From Streptococcus gwangjuense (GTDB taxonomy: Bacteria; Bacillota; Bacilli; Lactobacillales; Streptococcaceae), in assembly GCF_003627155.1 (NCBI RefSeq), contig NZ_CP032621.1:1116001-1180000 (forward strand): a DNA stretch of 64,000 bases, written 5' to 3'. Below, piece after piece: positions 37,801 through 46,730 of this stretch. Every line of letters begins with the position of its first letter. The stretch's first letter is position 1. The notes under the pieces are model-generated. The model made no database searches and had not been told where the DNA came from. It was given only the letters and a program-made list of their open reading frames with translations. Both the position numbers and the translations under genes were made by a program.

Positions 37801-37901
37801 GCGTAGAGCCGATTGTTCTTTTCCTTGATGATGTCAACTTTACCAGTTTCATAAAGGGCAACGCCTTCGATACGGACTTTCCCCGGAATCAATTTAGCCA
37901 T
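34803..37901 (-). CDS. SNF2-family DEAD/DEAH helicase with SWIM zinc finger
   Basis: A 1032-residue SWI2/SNF2 ATPase. The N-terminus has a SWIM-type zinc motif (CACDFFQKRGYCVHLAAL, about 51-68), then a bacterial SNF2 N-terminal region, and the ATPase core with DDMGLGKTLQTIAFL (Walker A), FLFLDEAQVMKN (motif II), SGTPIENHLGELWS (motif III) and QAIGRAHRMGQ (motif VI). Bacterial members are thought to remodel transcription or repair complexes; the target is unknown. It is the first gene of the run leading to murC. Confidence 0.92.
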   Translation of the reverse strand: MAKLIPGKVRIEGVALYETGKVDIIKEKNNRLYARVAEEELRYSLEDDLVFCACDFFQKRGYCVHLAALEHFLKNDESGQEILQSLEDGHEEKEAVETKVTLGGKFLDRILPPKAERAYELSAVGQVEAGTNHILWTLRIGQINSQKYYVIRDIPLFLRVVEQRKPYMIGKTYEESLSLEAFDETSQELLTFLRGLVEEGLTPDLFFQNQGRHLFFPLTFFEQGVNLLMTLPHFQFDHQVDSYQTLLFQDMNADANLFAFTVTEYSDYFEMEISESPRVNVFYQGAVLFHKGQVYFLTDQQMRLLKEIKALSVDQHGKKYLQFDSSDRDKLASCLTLFSQMGTISAPERLQIKTFAPYFYFDREEDNRIRLEIQFDYGDSQVSSRQELEELPFSSDANLEEKIFQVCLAAGFEADFQSWRQALKAESVYHFFHEIIPIFEKLGHVDLSDKLEELYSLASPQVQIASKGGLLEIQFDFQDIAQEEIDQAMQALVANQDFYIDSSNQVYFFDDETKKIRQNLQELGQFELKDGALQARKSMAYSLAHLFEGRDRVSFSQEFQNLAHDLTHPEDFPRQTTQVQADLRDYQEKGIGWLQMLYHYGFGGILADDMGLGKTLQTIAFLTSQVTKESRVLILAPSGLIYNWADEFQKFAPQLDVAVVHGLKASREEILAESHQIFVTSYATFRQDSDLYQGIAFDFLFLDEAQVMKNAQTKIAQTLRQFVVPSVFALSGTPIENHLGELWSIFQIVMPGLLPSKKEFMKLPAERVAQFIKPFVMRRKKEEVLTELPDLIEVVYKNELEDQQKAIYLAQLQQMRDRLAQVSDQEFQRSRVEILSGLMRLRQICDTPALFMEDYQGASGKLDSLRDLLVQVADGGHRVLIFSQFKGMLEKIEQELPDLGLTSFKITGSTPAKERQDMTKAFNQGERDAFLISLKAGGVGLNLTGADTVILVDLWWNPAVEAQAIGRAHRMGQEETVEVYRLVTRGTIEEKIQELQEQKKHLVSQVLDGTESRGSLTLAEIREILGISEAST

Positions 37902-37954
37902 ATTTCTACCTTTACCTTATCTTTTTATTATACCATATTTTCCTCTATGAAAAT

Positions 37955-37987
37955 AGCCTCCTAGGAAGACTTTTCTCCTAGAAGGCT
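37955..37987 (-). terminator. Terminator of the metB-malY pair
   Basis: AGCCTTCTAGGA ... TCCTAGGAGGCT stem followed by ATTTTC on the minus strand, just after the stop. Confidence 0.7.
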
Positions 37988-37993
37988 GGATTA

Positions 37994-39160
37994 TTAAAGT
38001 TTGGCAAAAGTCGCCACAATCCGCTGACAAACTTCTTGCAACAGAGTTTTAGGCATGGCTACATTGAGGCGGGCATGAAGACTTCCTTCCTCTCCAAAAT
38101 CCAAACCACGGTTAAGGATAACCTTAGCTTCATTTCTCAACAGCTCTTGCAATCTTTCATCAGTCAGGTCATAGGCTGAAAAATCAAGCCAAATCAAGTA
38201 GGTTCCTTGCGGTTTCATAACCTTGATTTTAGTCTCTTTACCAAATAAATCCACCACATAATTGATGTGGTCTTCAAAGACTTGCTTGAGTTCCTCTAGC
38301 CAATCCTTCCCATATCTATAGGCAGCTTCTGTCGCCAAATAACCCAAGCCTGAAATTTCATGCTGATTATTGGCCAACTGGCGTTTCTGGTAAGCCAGTC
38401 TCAACTTAGGATTTTCAATGATTGCATAGGAATTTTTTGTTCCTGCAATATTAAAGGTTTTAGTGGCACTACTCAAGACAATCGCAAAATCTTTGAAGGC
38501 AGGATTAATGGTATTGAAAGAATGGTGTCTGTGACCAAAAAGGGCCAAATCTTGGTGAATCTCGTCCGAAACTAATAAAACACCATGTTTCTGGCAGAGT
38601 TGGCCAATCTTCTCCAAGACTTCTTTTTCCCACACACGTCCACCAGGATTGTGAGGGTTGCAAAGAATATAGAGTTTGACCTCTTCTTCCACCAAATCCT
38701 TTTCAAGTTGATCAAAGTCAATCTCAAACAGACCATCCTTTTCCACTAAAGAATTGGTAATCAATCTACGATTATTCAACTTGACACTGCGAGCAAAAGG
38801 TGGGTAGACAGGTGTGTTAATCAGAACCGCTTCGCCTTCTTTTGTGAAAGCTTGAATAGCTGTTGAGATAGCTGGAACCACACCCTCGATAAAGACAAGA
38901 GCCTCTTTGTCAAAGTGGTAACCGTGTTGTGTGGCTTCCCACTTTTGAACTTCCTTAATTAACTCTTCACTGGCATAGGTATAGCCATAAACCAGTTGAT
39001 CAGCGTAAGTTTGCACAGCTTGGCGGATTTCAGGCAAGACTACAAAGTCCATATCCGCTATCCAAGCTGGTAGGACTTCACTATCCATTTCTGCTTCTTT
39101 CCATTTATAAGTATGGTGCCCTAAACGATTGGGCAGGCTTGTAAAATCATATTTTCCCAT
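37994..39160 (-). CDS. PLP-dependent C-S lyase / aminotransferase (MalY/PatB type)
   Basis: A 388-residue class I/II aminotransferase-fold enzyme. PLP-Lys lies in SSATKTFNIAGTK, with the preceding NPHNPGGRVW and VSDEIHQDL motifs. MalY/PatB members cleave cystathionine or cysteine (beta C-S lyase). Adjacent metB supports a role in cystathionine-to-homocysteine conversion. The gap to metB is only 7 bases. Annotated elsewhere as aminotransferase; the C-S lyase reading is favoured by context. Confidence 0.88.
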   Translation of the reverse strand: MGKYDFTSLPNRLGHHTYKWKEAEMDSEVLPAWIADMDFVVLPEIRQAVQTYADQLVYGYTYASEELIKEVQKWEATQHGYHFDKEALVFIEGVVPAISTAIQAFTKEGEAVLINTPVYPPFARSVKLNNRRLITNSLVEKDGLFEIDFDQLEKDLVEEEVKLYILCNPHNPGGRVWEKEVLEKIGQLCQKHGVLLVSDEIHQDLALFGHRHHSFNTINPAFKDFAIVLSSATKTFNIAGTKNSYAIIENPKLRLAYQKRQLANNQHEISGLGYLATEAAYRYGKDWLEELKQVFEDHINYVVDLFGKETKIKVMKPQGTYLIWLDFSAYDLTDERLQELLRNEAKVILNRGLDFGEEGSLHARLNVAMPKTLLQEVCQRIVATFAKL

Positions 39161-39167
39161 CTTTGTC

Positions 39168-40262
39168 TTATCCTTCTAATGCTTGGCGCAAATCTGCAAT
39201 CAAATCTCTAGCATCTTCAATCCCAATTGACAAGCGCAAGAGGTCATCTGTCAAACCATAAGAATGGCGTACTTCTGCTGGAATATCAGCGTGGGTTTGA
39301 GTCGTTGGATAAGTAATGAGACTTTCCACCCCACCTAAACTTTCCGCAAAGGAGAAGACTTTTAGGCTGTTCAAGATATGCGGAATGCGTGTTTCATCCG
39401 CTACTTTAAAGGAAATCATACCTCCACGCCCAGTGTAGAGAACTTCCTTGACTGCTGGAGAGTCCTTCAAAAAGGCAACCACTTCTTGGGCATTGGCTGT
39501 TGAGCGCTCCATACGAAGAGACAAGGTCTTGAGACCACGAATCAATTGATAACTATCAAACGGAGACAAGACTGCCCCTGTCGTATTGAGATTGTAAAAG
39601 AGTTTCTCGTATAGTTCTAAACTACTGGTCACAACCACTCCAGCCAAGACATCATTGTGACCTGCTAGATACTTGGTTGCTGAATGGAGAACGATATCTG
39701 CTCCATCTTCAATCGGACGTTGGTAGATAGGGCTGTAGAAGGTATTGTCTACCACCACTTTGGCACCCTTAGCATGAGCCAATTTGGCTAGTTTTTCGAT
39801 ATCAAATTCCAACATCAAGGGATTGGTTGGGGTTTCGATATAGAGAACATCCACGTCCTTTTCTAACTCGGCAATCAACTCTTCTTCTGTATTGGCATAG
39901 GTAAAATGGAAACGGCCTTCCTGCTCCACTTGGTTGAACCAGCGGAAAGAACCACCGTAAAGGTCACGGACAGCCAAGACCTTACTTCCTACTGGGAAGA
40001 CACTAAAGGCCAGTACAATAGCTGACATCCCTGAGCTAGTCGCTAGGGCATAGTCTGCGGACTCAATAGCCGCCAAGACTTCTTCCGCCTTACTGCGAGT
40101 TGGGTTTTTGGTGCGCGTATAGTCAAATCCAGTAGACTGACCAAACTCTGGGTGCTGATAAGTCGTCGAAAAATGAATCGGTGTCACCAAAGCTCCTGTC
40201 GCTTCATCTGACTTGATACCCGCCTGGGCCAAAATTGTGTTAATGTGTAATTCCTTGCTCAT
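39168..40262 (-). CDS. metB: Cystathionine gamma-synthase/lyase family enzyme (MetB-like)
   Basis: A 364-residue trans-sulfuration PLP enzyme: YTRTKNPTRS near 48, the PLP-Lys in SATKYLAGHNDVLAG and the C-terminal SLGGVESLITYP motif. Together with the following MalY/PatB-like gene it could link cysteine to homocysteine and methionine. Synthase versus lyase activity cannot be told from sequence alone. Confidence 0.88.
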   Translation of the reverse strand: MSKELHINTILAQAGIKSDEATGALVTPIHFSTTYQHPEFGQSTGFDYTRTKNPTRSKAEEVLAAIESADYALATSSGMSAIVLAFSVFPVGSKVLAVRDLYGGSFRWFNQVEQEGRFHFTYANTEEELIAELEKDVDVLYIETPTNPLMLEFDIEKLAKLAHAKGAKVVVDNTFYSPIYQRPIEDGADIVLHSATKYLAGHNDVLAGVVVTSSLELYEKLFYNLNTTGAVLSPFDSYQLIRGLKTLSLRMERSTANAQEVVAFLKDSPAVKEVLYTGRGGMISFKVADETRIPHILNSLKVFSFAESLGGVESLITYPTTQTHADIPAEVRHSYGLTDDLLRLSIGIEDARDLIADLRQALEG

Positions 40263-40356
40263 ACAATACCTCCAAATCTATAGTAACTATTGTACCACTT
40301 ATTTTCATCAACTCATTTTCTTCTTTTCAAGAGCTAGTTATAGTTTCAAACTATAT

Positions 40357-40393
40357 AAAAAACGACAGCTTCTTTCGAAACCATCGTTTTTCT
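40357..40393 (-). terminator. Terminator of the aliB-like gene
   Basis: AAAACGA ... TCGTTTTTT stem with an inner TTTC/GAAA pair and a T-run on the minus strand after the stop. Confidence 0.7.
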
Positions 40394-40403
40394 TGAAAAA
40401 TCC

Positions 40404-42362
40404 TTATTTGACGTGTTTTGCCAATTCTTCTTGGGCTTTTTTATTGGATTCTTCTTTTTCTTTCAGCCATTTTTCTTTGGCTTTTTCATATTCTTCTTTT
40501 GTGACTGTCTTATCTTGTACTTTGAGGTATTTATATGATTCAATACCTTTATTACCAGCTAATGAATATGGTTCTGAGAAAGGAACTGTCTTTCTCAATA
40601 CTGGTGTTCCACCCTTAGACACATTTGGAATTGCTAAAGCGCTATCTACCAACCACGCTTGGATATCAGCATACTTTTCATAGCGTTTTGCAAGATCTTG
40701 TTCCTTATTGGCTTCTTCCAACATTTGAGTGTAGACATCTAGTCCAACAGCCTTGGCCTTGTCATTGGCTTCACCTGGCTCTAAACCTAGATTTTGCATC
40801 AGACCACCAGAATTAACATTAAAGACATCAAGATAGGTTGAAGGATCTTGGTAATCAGGACCCCAACCACCGTTGTAAAGATCATAATCCTTCTGAGCTG
40901 CTGTCTGAGCCAAATAGCTTGTATTATCATAATCTTCAGTAGTGAGTTGTTGAATATCAATTACGACATTTTCTGCACCTAAAGCTGCCTCAATAGATTG
41001 CTTCATAGAGTTTGCCTCTTGGACACCCTTTTTAGCAGCTTGGTCAACTGTCATGTCCAGGTGGATAGGGAATTGAACTCCTTTGGCTTGGAGTTCTTTC
41101 TTAGCTTCAGCAAATTTGGCTTTGGCTTTTTCAGCATTGTAGTATGGATCTTGGGCATCCGCAAAGTTGATTCCTTGCCATTCCTTACCATAATTGACCA
41201 TCTTAGAGGCTACTACTTCACCAAAGTCTTTTCCGTTGATACTTACAAAGTTTGGAGGAACAACCAAGTTACGCAAAATCTTAGTTGCACCATCTTCTCC
41301 TTGAGATTGAGCCCCGTAAGCTGTACGATCATATGCAAAGTTGATGGCTTGACGGAAGTTTTTGTTAAGAACCGCTTCTTGAGTCGATTTCTTCTCAGCA
41401 TCACTTGTTTTTGAAGTGAATTTATAAGATTTTCTATCTAGGTTAAAGTTTAAGAAGTAAGAAGTAGCATCTTGCAAGCTATAGATGATATTGTCCTTAT
41501 TCTTTTCTTTAATTCCTTCAAAACTTGAACTATTTGGATAAAGACGAGCATAGCTATAAGCACCTTCTACAAAGTTACGAGCCAGTGCATCTTGGTCACT
41601 ACCATCATAATAGGCCAATTTCACATCATCTACAAAGACATTTTTAGCATCCCAGTAGTTAGGATTTTTCTTGAATTCGATGACAGATTTTGAAACAAAG
41701 GATTTCATCAAGAAAGGTCCATTGTACAAAATGCTAGATGGGTCTACCTTCCCAAAATCATCCCCTTTTGATTTCAAGAAATCTGCATTGACAGGGAAGA
41801 GAATAGTTGACGTTGTTTTTGAGTTCCAGTAAGATTCTGGTCGTGTCAAGGTATATTGAACCGTTTGGTCATCAAGAGCCTTGACTCCGACAGTTGAAAA
41901 GTCTGTTGTTTTACCAGTGATATAGTCATCCAAACCAGCGACGGATTCTTGTACTAAGTACAAGGCTTCTGATTTTTTATCAGCTGCATATTTCAAACCA
42001 GTTACAAAATCTTGGGCAGTTACAGGAGCATATTCATCTCCATCTGCAGTATACCATTTAGCATCTTTACGCAGTTTGTAGGTATAGGTCAAACCGTCCT
42101 TAGAAACACTCCAATCCTCTGCCAAGGATGGAATATAGTTCCCATACTGGTCATTTTCCATGAGCCCATCTACCAAATTAACCACGATATCATTAGTTGT
42201 TGCACGGTTTTCTGCTAGATAATTCAAACTAGACGGATCACTAACATAAACATAGTTATATGTTTTTGACGCTGTGCTGGAATTTCCACACGCGCTTAAT
42301 AAAATACCTGCACTTAATACGACACCTGCAAGCGTTGCATACTTGGCTTTAGACTTTTTCAT
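40404..42362 (-). CDS. aliB: Oligopeptide-binding lipoprotein (AliB/AmiA-like)
   Basis: A 652-residue substrate-binding lipoprotein of the SBP_bac_5 family. The lipobox LLSACGNSS puts the lipidated Cys near 25; the rest is the peptide-binding fold with YNYVYVSDPSSLNYLAENRA at the N-terminal lobe and YNGGWGPDYQDPSTYLD near 500. Streptococcal Ali/Ami proteins deliver peptides to the AmiCDEF permease and are often orphan genes, as here. The C-terminal 45 residues are a Lys/Glu-rich helical tail. A strong promoter lies upstream. Confidence 0.88.
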   Translation of the reverse strand: MKKSKAKYATLAGVVLSAGILLSACGNSSTASKTYNYVYVSDPSSLNYLAENRATTNDIVVNLVDGLMENDQYGNYIPSLAEDWSVSKDGLTYTYKLRKDAKWYTADGDEYAPVTAQDFVTGLKYAADKKSEALYLVQESVAGLDDYITGKTTDFSTVGVKALDDQTVQYTLTRPESYWNSKTTSTILFPVNADFLKSKGDDFGKVDPSSILYNGPFLMKSFVSKSVIEFKKNPNYWDAKNVFVDDVKLAYYDGSDQDALARNFVEGAYSYARLYPNSSSFEGIKEKNKDNIIYSLQDATSYFLNFNLDRKSYKFTSKTSDAEKKSTQEAVLNKNFRQAINFAYDRTAYGAQSQGEDGATKILRNLVVPPNFVSINGKDFGEVVASKMVNYGKEWQGINFADAQDPYYNAEKAKAKFAEAKKELQAKGVQFPIHLDMTVDQAAKKGVQEANSMKQSIEAALGAENVVIDIQQLTTEDYDNTSYLAQTAAQKDYDLYNGGWGPDYQDPSTYLDVFNVNSGGLMQNLGLEPGEANDKAKAVGLDVYTQMLEEANKEQDLAKRYEKYADIQAWLVDSALAIPNVSKGGTPVLRKTVPFSEPYSLAGNKGIESYKYLKVQDKTVTKEEYEKAKEKWLKEKEESNKKAQEELAKHVK

Positions 42363-42394
42363 CTTCAGAACCTCCTGATTTAAATATTTGTCTT

Positions 42395-42423
42395 ATTATA
42401 CAACTTGAGTTTTATTTAGTCAA
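42395..42423 (-). promoter_or_regulatory. Promoter of the aliB-like gene
   Basis: On the minus strand TTGACT (42418-42423), a 17-base spacer and TATAAT (42395-42400); one of the strongest promoters in the window, about 33 bases upstream of the ATG. Confidence 0.8.
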
Positions 42424-42502
42424 TAGATTTTTAAGTAAAATTTAAGAAAAATTAAATTACCATCTACAAACTTTAGCTATTATTCTACAAATTAATAAAA
42501 AA

Positions 42503-42546
42503 GAGAATAAATTGAACATTTTATGATAGAAATGTTCAATTTATCC
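42503..42546 (-). terminator. Terminator of the flippase gene
   Basis: A long AT-rich stem, ATAAATTGAACATTT paired with AAATGTTCAATTTAT, followed by TCTCTTTTTT on the minus strand after the flippase stop. Confidence 0.85.
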
Positions 42547-42566
42547 CTTTTATTTATAAATATTTT

Positions 42567-44189
42567 TTAAGTTAACTTTAATTTGATTCGTAAGCGATCT
42601 GCTTGAGCTTTTCCAATAACCTTATCCAATAAACGGGTACGGAGGCTCATAATTCCATAAACTCCTCCACCCATGGCACCGACAAGAGTTACATATAGAA
42701 AACTCCACAAACGCCCACTTGGTTGGAAGACAAATCCCAGTATCCACTGGATAGCACCTACACCGATGAACATAACAAAAGTCAACAAACTGATTAAAAT
42801 CGTTCTCCTAAATACCACATTACCTCTCATTCCTGTTACCCTACATAGTTCACGATAAATGAATAGAATAGGGATGATAAGAGCGATTGATGTTGAAATC
42901 AAAGGACCATAACTGTGAAAAAGATAAATTGTTGGTAATTGCAAGACTAGCTTAGCAACCGAACCATAGAAAAAGTAACGGATTGCTTTACGATTATGGA
43001 ACATAGCCTGAAGCATTGGTGACAAAACCATATATACACCCAAAATGGTTGACTGCAAGACTGCAAAGATAAACAAACCTAATGCCAAACCATCTGGCTT
43101 CCCGTAAAATATGGTATAAATAGGTTCACCGACCATGACCACTCCCACAGTTGCAGGAAAAAGAAACAATAGAAGCATCGTTAGATTATCTTGAATCAAT
43201 TTAGAGGCAGACCTCAAATCACCTTTCACATAGTTTTCAGTCAAAAGTGGCAAACCGACACTCCCAATCGAAACCCCAACAGAAATCAAAATCATAGTGA
43301 TTTTATTAGGATTGGCAGAGAAATAAGAAAACATGACAACCAAGTCTTCATTACTATAGTTGGTAAACCAGCTCATACTATTGATAAAGGTCATCTGGTC
43401 CAAAATCTGGAAAAGCTGGATAGCAGACCCTGTCAGGATAAAAGGAATGGCTTCCTTAATGGTGTCGACCAAAAGACGCTTGCTGTTTATCTTATCTCCT
43501 GTTTCAAGGACTCTTTTAAGTAATCCTTCTTTAGCAAGGAAATAGATCAAAACTGCAAAACTAGCTACCATGCCGACAAAGGCAGCAAAGGTGGATTGGG
43601 TAACCGCTGCTAGATAATCTCCTGAGCCCATTTTCATAATCATAAAGGTAGCTAAGAGCATCCAGATAACACGAATGACCTGCTCAGCGATTTGGCTCAT
43701 GGCATAAGGTTTCAGGTTATTCATCCCTTGGAAGAAACCTCGAATCACACTCATAGATGGGAAAATCAAGACCGCCCAAGCCAAGCTCTGCATGATTGGG
43801 ATTAAGTCTTTGCCCACGCCAGATAAGTCTGCTAGCCAAGGAGCAAAGACATACAAGACTAGTGCAAAAACAAGACCTAGTCCTGTCATAAATCCTAAAA
43901 AGCTCCGAATCAGGGCAAAGCTATGCTCTTCTTCTCGCATGGTATTGTACTTGGCCACTTGCTTGGCCACCGCAACTGGAATACCCGCTGTTGAAACCAG
44001 CAAGAACCAGGCATAGATATTGTAGCCCATGGTAAAGAGACCATTTGCTGTAGCCGCATAAGACCCCATCCATATATACCAAGGGATGATATAAATGGCA
44101 CCGAGTAGACGACTGATAAAGTTACTAGCCGTTAGCCAAGCAGTCCCCCGTAACATCTGGGCCTGCTGGTGATTGTTTTCGTTAGACAT
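42567..44189 (-). CDS. Polysaccharide/lipid II flippase of the MOP superfamily (SpoVB/YtgP/MurJ-like)
   Basis: A 540-residue polytopic membrane protein with about 14 helices. The N-terminal MLRGTAWLTASNFISRLLGA motif is typical of the YtgP/SpoVB branch, which in streptococci supplies lipid II flipping. Divergent position next to murE supports a peptidoglycan role. No cytoplasmic domain is fused. Confidence 0.87.
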   Translation of the reverse strand: MSNENNHQQAQMLRGTAWLTASNFISRLLGAIYIIPWYIWMGSYAATANGLFTMGYNIYAWFLLVSTAGIPVAVAKQVAKYNTMREEEHSFALIRSFLGFMTGLGLVFALVLYVFAPWLADLSGVGKDLIPIMQSLAWAVLIFPSMSVIRGFFQGMNNLKPYAMSQIAEQVIRVIWMLLATFMIMKMGSGDYLAAVTQSTFAAFVGMVASFAVLIYFLAKEGLLKRVLETGDKINSKRLLVDTIKEAIPFILTGSAIQLFQILDQMTFINSMSWFTNYSNEDLVVMFSYFSANPNKITMILISVGVSIGSVGLPLLTENYVKGDLRSASKLIQDNLTMLLLFLFPATVGVVMVGEPIYTIFYGKPDGLALGLFIFAVLQSTILGVYMVLSPMLQAMFHNRKAIRYFFYGSVAKLVLQLPTIYLFHSYGPLISTSIALIIPILFIYRELCRVTGMRGNVVFRRTILISLLTFVMFIGVGAIQWILGFVFQPSGRLWSFLYVTLVGAMGGGVYGIMSLRTRLLDKVIGKAQADRLRIKLKLT

Positions 44190-44259
44190 AGATTCCTCGT
44201 TTAATTTTAATCACTAGGAAAAATTCCTCATCTTCCATTATAAACTTTTCCTTGTCACT

Positions 44260-44287
44260 TGTAAATTTACGACTTTCGGTTTACAAT
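44260..44287 (+). promoter_or_regulatory. Promoter of murE predicting a leaderless or very short leader
   Basis: TTGTAA (44260-44265), a 16-base spacer and TACAAT (44282-44287). Only 7 bases separate the -10 box from the ATG at 44295, and no Shine-Dalgarno is seen. Confidence 0.5.
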
Positions 44288-44294
44288 AGAAAGT

Positions 44295-45740
44295 ATGATT
44301 AAGATTGAAACCGTATTAGATATTTTAAAGAAAGATGGTCTCTTCCGTGAGATTATCGACCAAGGACATTATCACTACAACTACAGCCATGTCGTATTTG
44401 ACACCATCTGCTATGATAGCCGCAAAGCCAAAGAGAAGAGCCTCTTTTTCGTTAAAGGTGCTGCCTTTAAGAAGGAATTTCTGATTTCTGCCATCTCTCA
44501 AGGCCTCGGTTGGTATGTGGCTGAAAAAGACTATGAGGTTGGTATTCCTGCTATCATCGTCAGTGATATCAAGAAAGCCATGAGTTTGGTAGCTATGGAA
44601 TTTTATGGCAATCCACAGAAAAAACTCAAACTCCTTGCCTTTACTGGTACTAAGGGTAAAACAACAGCAGCCTACTTCGCCTATAACATTTTATCTCAAG
44701 GGCATCGACCTGCTATGCTCTCGACCATGAATACAACTCTAGATGGCAAGACTTTCTTTAAGTCTGCATTGACAACCCCTGAGAGTATTGACCTCTTTGA
44801 CATGATGAATCAAGCTGTGCAAAATGACCGTACTCACCTCATCATGGAGGTCTCCAGTCAGGCCTATCTGGTCAAACGTGTCTATGGTCTAACCTTTGAT
44901 GTGGGAGTTTTCCTCAATATCAGCCCCGACCATATCGGCCCGATTGAACACCCTAGCTTTGAAGACTACTTCTACCACAAACGTCTCTTGATGGAAAATA
45001 GCCGAGCAGTTATCATTAACAGTGACATGGACCACTTTTCTGTCTTGAAAGAACAAGTGGCAGATCAAGACCATGATTTCTATGGTAGCCAGTCTGAAAA
45101 CCAAATCGAGAATTCCAAAGCCTTTAGTTTTTCAGCTACGGGTAAACTCGCTGGAGATTATGATATCCAACTAATTGGACACTTCAACCAAGAAAATGCC
45201 GTTGCTGCCGGACTTGCTTGCCTCCGTCTCGGAGCTAGTCTTAAGGACATCAAAAAAGGAATCGCTGCAACCCGTGTTCCTGGTCGTATGGAAGTCCTCA
45301 CTCAGAAAAATGGAGCCAAGGTTTTCATCGACTATGCCCACAATGGTGATAGTCTCAAAAAACTAATCAATGTTGTAGAAACTCATCAAACTGGAAAAAT
45401 TGCACTGGTTCTTGGTTCGACAGGAAACAAGGGAGAAAGCCGTCGTAAGGACTTTGGCCTCCTCCTGAACCAACACCCTGAGATTCAAGTCTTTCTGACT
45501 GCTGATGACCCCAACTATGAAGATCCAATGGCCATTGCGGATGAAATTAGTAGCTACATCAATCATCCTGTTAAAAAGATTGCGGATCGCCAAGAAGCCA
45601 TCAAGGCAGCGATGGCTATCACAAGTCAAGAATTAGATGCTGTGATTATCGCTGGTAAAGGAGCCGATTGCTACCAAATCGTTCAGGGAAAGAAAGAAGC
45701 CTATCCAGGAGATGCAGCAGTCGCAGAAAATTATTTATAA
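44295..45740 (+). CDS. murE: UDP-MurNAc-tripeptide synthetase adding L-lysine (MurE)
   Basis: Adds L-Lys to UDP-MurNAc-L-Ala-D-Glu. The 481-residue protein has the ATP loop GTKGKTT at 118-124 and DDPN at 404-407 in place of the DNPR that binds diaminopimelate, which marks the lysine-adding form of streptococci. It is divergent from the flippase. It ends at a bidirectional terminator shared with the csbD-like gene. Confidence 0.96.
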   Translation: MIKIETVLDILKKDGLFREIIDQGHYHYNYSHVVFDTICYDSRKAKEKSLFFVKGAAFKKEFLISAISQGLGWYVAEKDYEVGIPAIIVSDIKKAMSLVAMEFYGNPQKKLKLLAFTGTKGKTTAAYFAYNILSQGHRPAMLSTMNTTLDGKTFFKSALTTPESIDLFDMMNQAVQNDRTHLIMEVSSQAYLVKRVYGLTFDVGVFLNISPDHIGPIEHPSFEDYFYHKRLLMENSRAVIINSDMDHFSVLKEQVADQDHDFYGSQSENQIENSKAFSFSATGKLAGDYDIQLIGHFNQENAVAAGLACLRLGASLKDIKKGIAATRVPGRMEVLTQKNGAKVFIDYAHNGDSLKKLINVVETHQTGKIALVLGSTGNKGESRRKDFGLLLNQHPEIQVFLTADDPNYEDPMAIADEISSYINHPVKKIADRQEAIKAAMAITSQELDAVIIAGKGADCYQIVQGKKEAYPGDAAVAENYL

Positions 45741-45747
45741 GATAGTA

Positions 45748-45781
45748 AAAAATCAAGGGAAATGAAACCCTTGATTTTTTC
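45748..45781. terminator. Bidirectional terminator between murE and csbD-like gene
   Basis: AAAAAATCAAGGG ... CCCTTGATTTTTT, a strong symmetric stem serving both convergent genes. Confidence 0.9.
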
Positions 45782-45786
45782 TATTT

Positions 45787-45978
45787 TTATTTAAAAGCGT
45801 TTTTCAAACCTTCAACGGCACCTTCTACAGCATCTTTAGCATCTTCAACTACTTCTTTTGCCTTAGCAACTGTCTTTTCTACAGCGCCTTCTGCTTCAGT
45901 CTTACCATCTCCAGTAACTTTACCAAATCCTTCTTTGATAGCGCCTGTTGCTTGTTCCAATTTGTTTTCAAGTGACAT
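45787..45978 (-). CDS. CsbD family stress protein
   Basis: A 63-residue hydrophilic alanine-, glutamate- and lysine-rich protein with the CsbD opening [20 protein letters not shown] and repeated helical heptad-like segments ([20 protein letters not shown]). Family members are abundant stress-induced proteins of unknown mechanism. The ATG at 45978 is fixed by AAAGGAG 8 bases upstream. A longer frame to 46056 reads through the promoter. It carries a candidate cre operator. Confidence 0.88.
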   Translation of the reverse strand: MSLENKLEQATGAIKEGFGKVTGDGKTEAEGAVEKTVAKAKEVVEDAKDAVEGAVEGLKNAFK

Positions 45979-46010
45979 ATGATTGTCTCCTTTAGTTTTA
46001 TTCCGATATG

Positions 46011-46024
46011 TGTTACCGGTTACA
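46011..46024. promoter_or_regulatory. Candidate CcpA (cre) operator of the csbD-like gene
   Basis: TGTTACCGGTTACA differs at one position from the TGWAANCGNTNWCA cre consensus and lies in a larger imperfect dyad (46007-46028). On the minus strand it sits directly downstream of a TATAAA -10 candidate (46030-46035), consistent with repression. Confidence 0.5.
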
Positions 46025-46079
46025 TATAGTTTATACCGAATACTAAGGAAAGTCAAACAATGTGCTCAGAAACAAAATT

Positions 46080-46730
46080 TCAAGCTAAGTAGAAAGTTAA
46101 TCTCTCCTTGTCAAAATCGACGGTCAACTCATACTTCCCCTCTTCATTTTGGACAATATAGTCTAGGACAACCAAACTATCCACAAAGATATCACGTCGT
46201 TTCTGCATCAGTTGATCTTTTTTGAGAAATTTTAGCAAAAAAGTCGTCATATATTTGAGAGCATACTCAGGATTGACATCTCCCAAAATAGCATAGAGTA
46301 CCTGCTGTTTTTCTGTCAAAGGATACTGATGTTTGACCTTGTAGAAATAATTGGACAGTGTCATTTTTGTTCTCGCAAAGTCCGTCTTTTCAACTAAAAT
46401 AGCTGCATTAGTTTGATTTCGTAATTCCGTCTCAAAACTCTGCTCTAACAAGGCTTGATAGACCGGACTATCTTCTTTAACAAAAATCTCTTGATCCAGT
46501 TCTAGATTATCTAGTGACTCAAGCATAGGGAGATTGAGGTAATAGCGCTTATTTTCCCGTAGAATCAAGCCTGCCTTTATATACTCTTCCATGAGTTTAT
46601 CAACTGCTATATCTGGAAATTGAGCCTTAATTTCCCGTAGAATTACATCATCATGCTGGTCCAGATAGCGGATCAATTCTCCAAAAAACGGCTGTCTCGT
46701 CAAACGAGATGGATTAAAAATCTGAATCAT
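46080..46730 (-). CDS. DUF1803-like conserved hypothetical protein
   Basis: A 216-residue soluble protein. It begins MIQIFNPSRLTRQPFFGELI, and residues 20-70 look like a winged-helix fold (ILREIKAQFP ... KLMEEYIKAGLILRENKRYYL). The rest is helical and charged. It resembles the DUF1803 streptococcal family; that name is from memory. It overlaps the upstream papain-like gene by 17 bases. The winged-helix look allows a DNA-binding role but I do not assert it. Confidence 0.78.
   Translation of the reverse strand: MIQIFNPSRLTRQPFFGELIRYLDQHDDVILREIKAQFPDIAVDKLMEEYIKAGLILRENKRYYLNLPMLESLDNLELDQEIFVKEDSPVYQALLEQSFETELRNQTNAAILVEKTDFARTKMTLSNYFYKVKHQYPLTEKQQVLYAILGDVNPEYALKYMTTFLLKFLKKDQLMQKRRDIFVDSLVVLDYIVQNEEGKYELTVDFDKERLTFYLA

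Noticed and set aside
42425..42460. CodY box upstream of the aliB-like gene
   Set aside because: The best match to AATTTTCWGAAAATT has about four mismatches in an AT-rich stretch, which is no better than chance.
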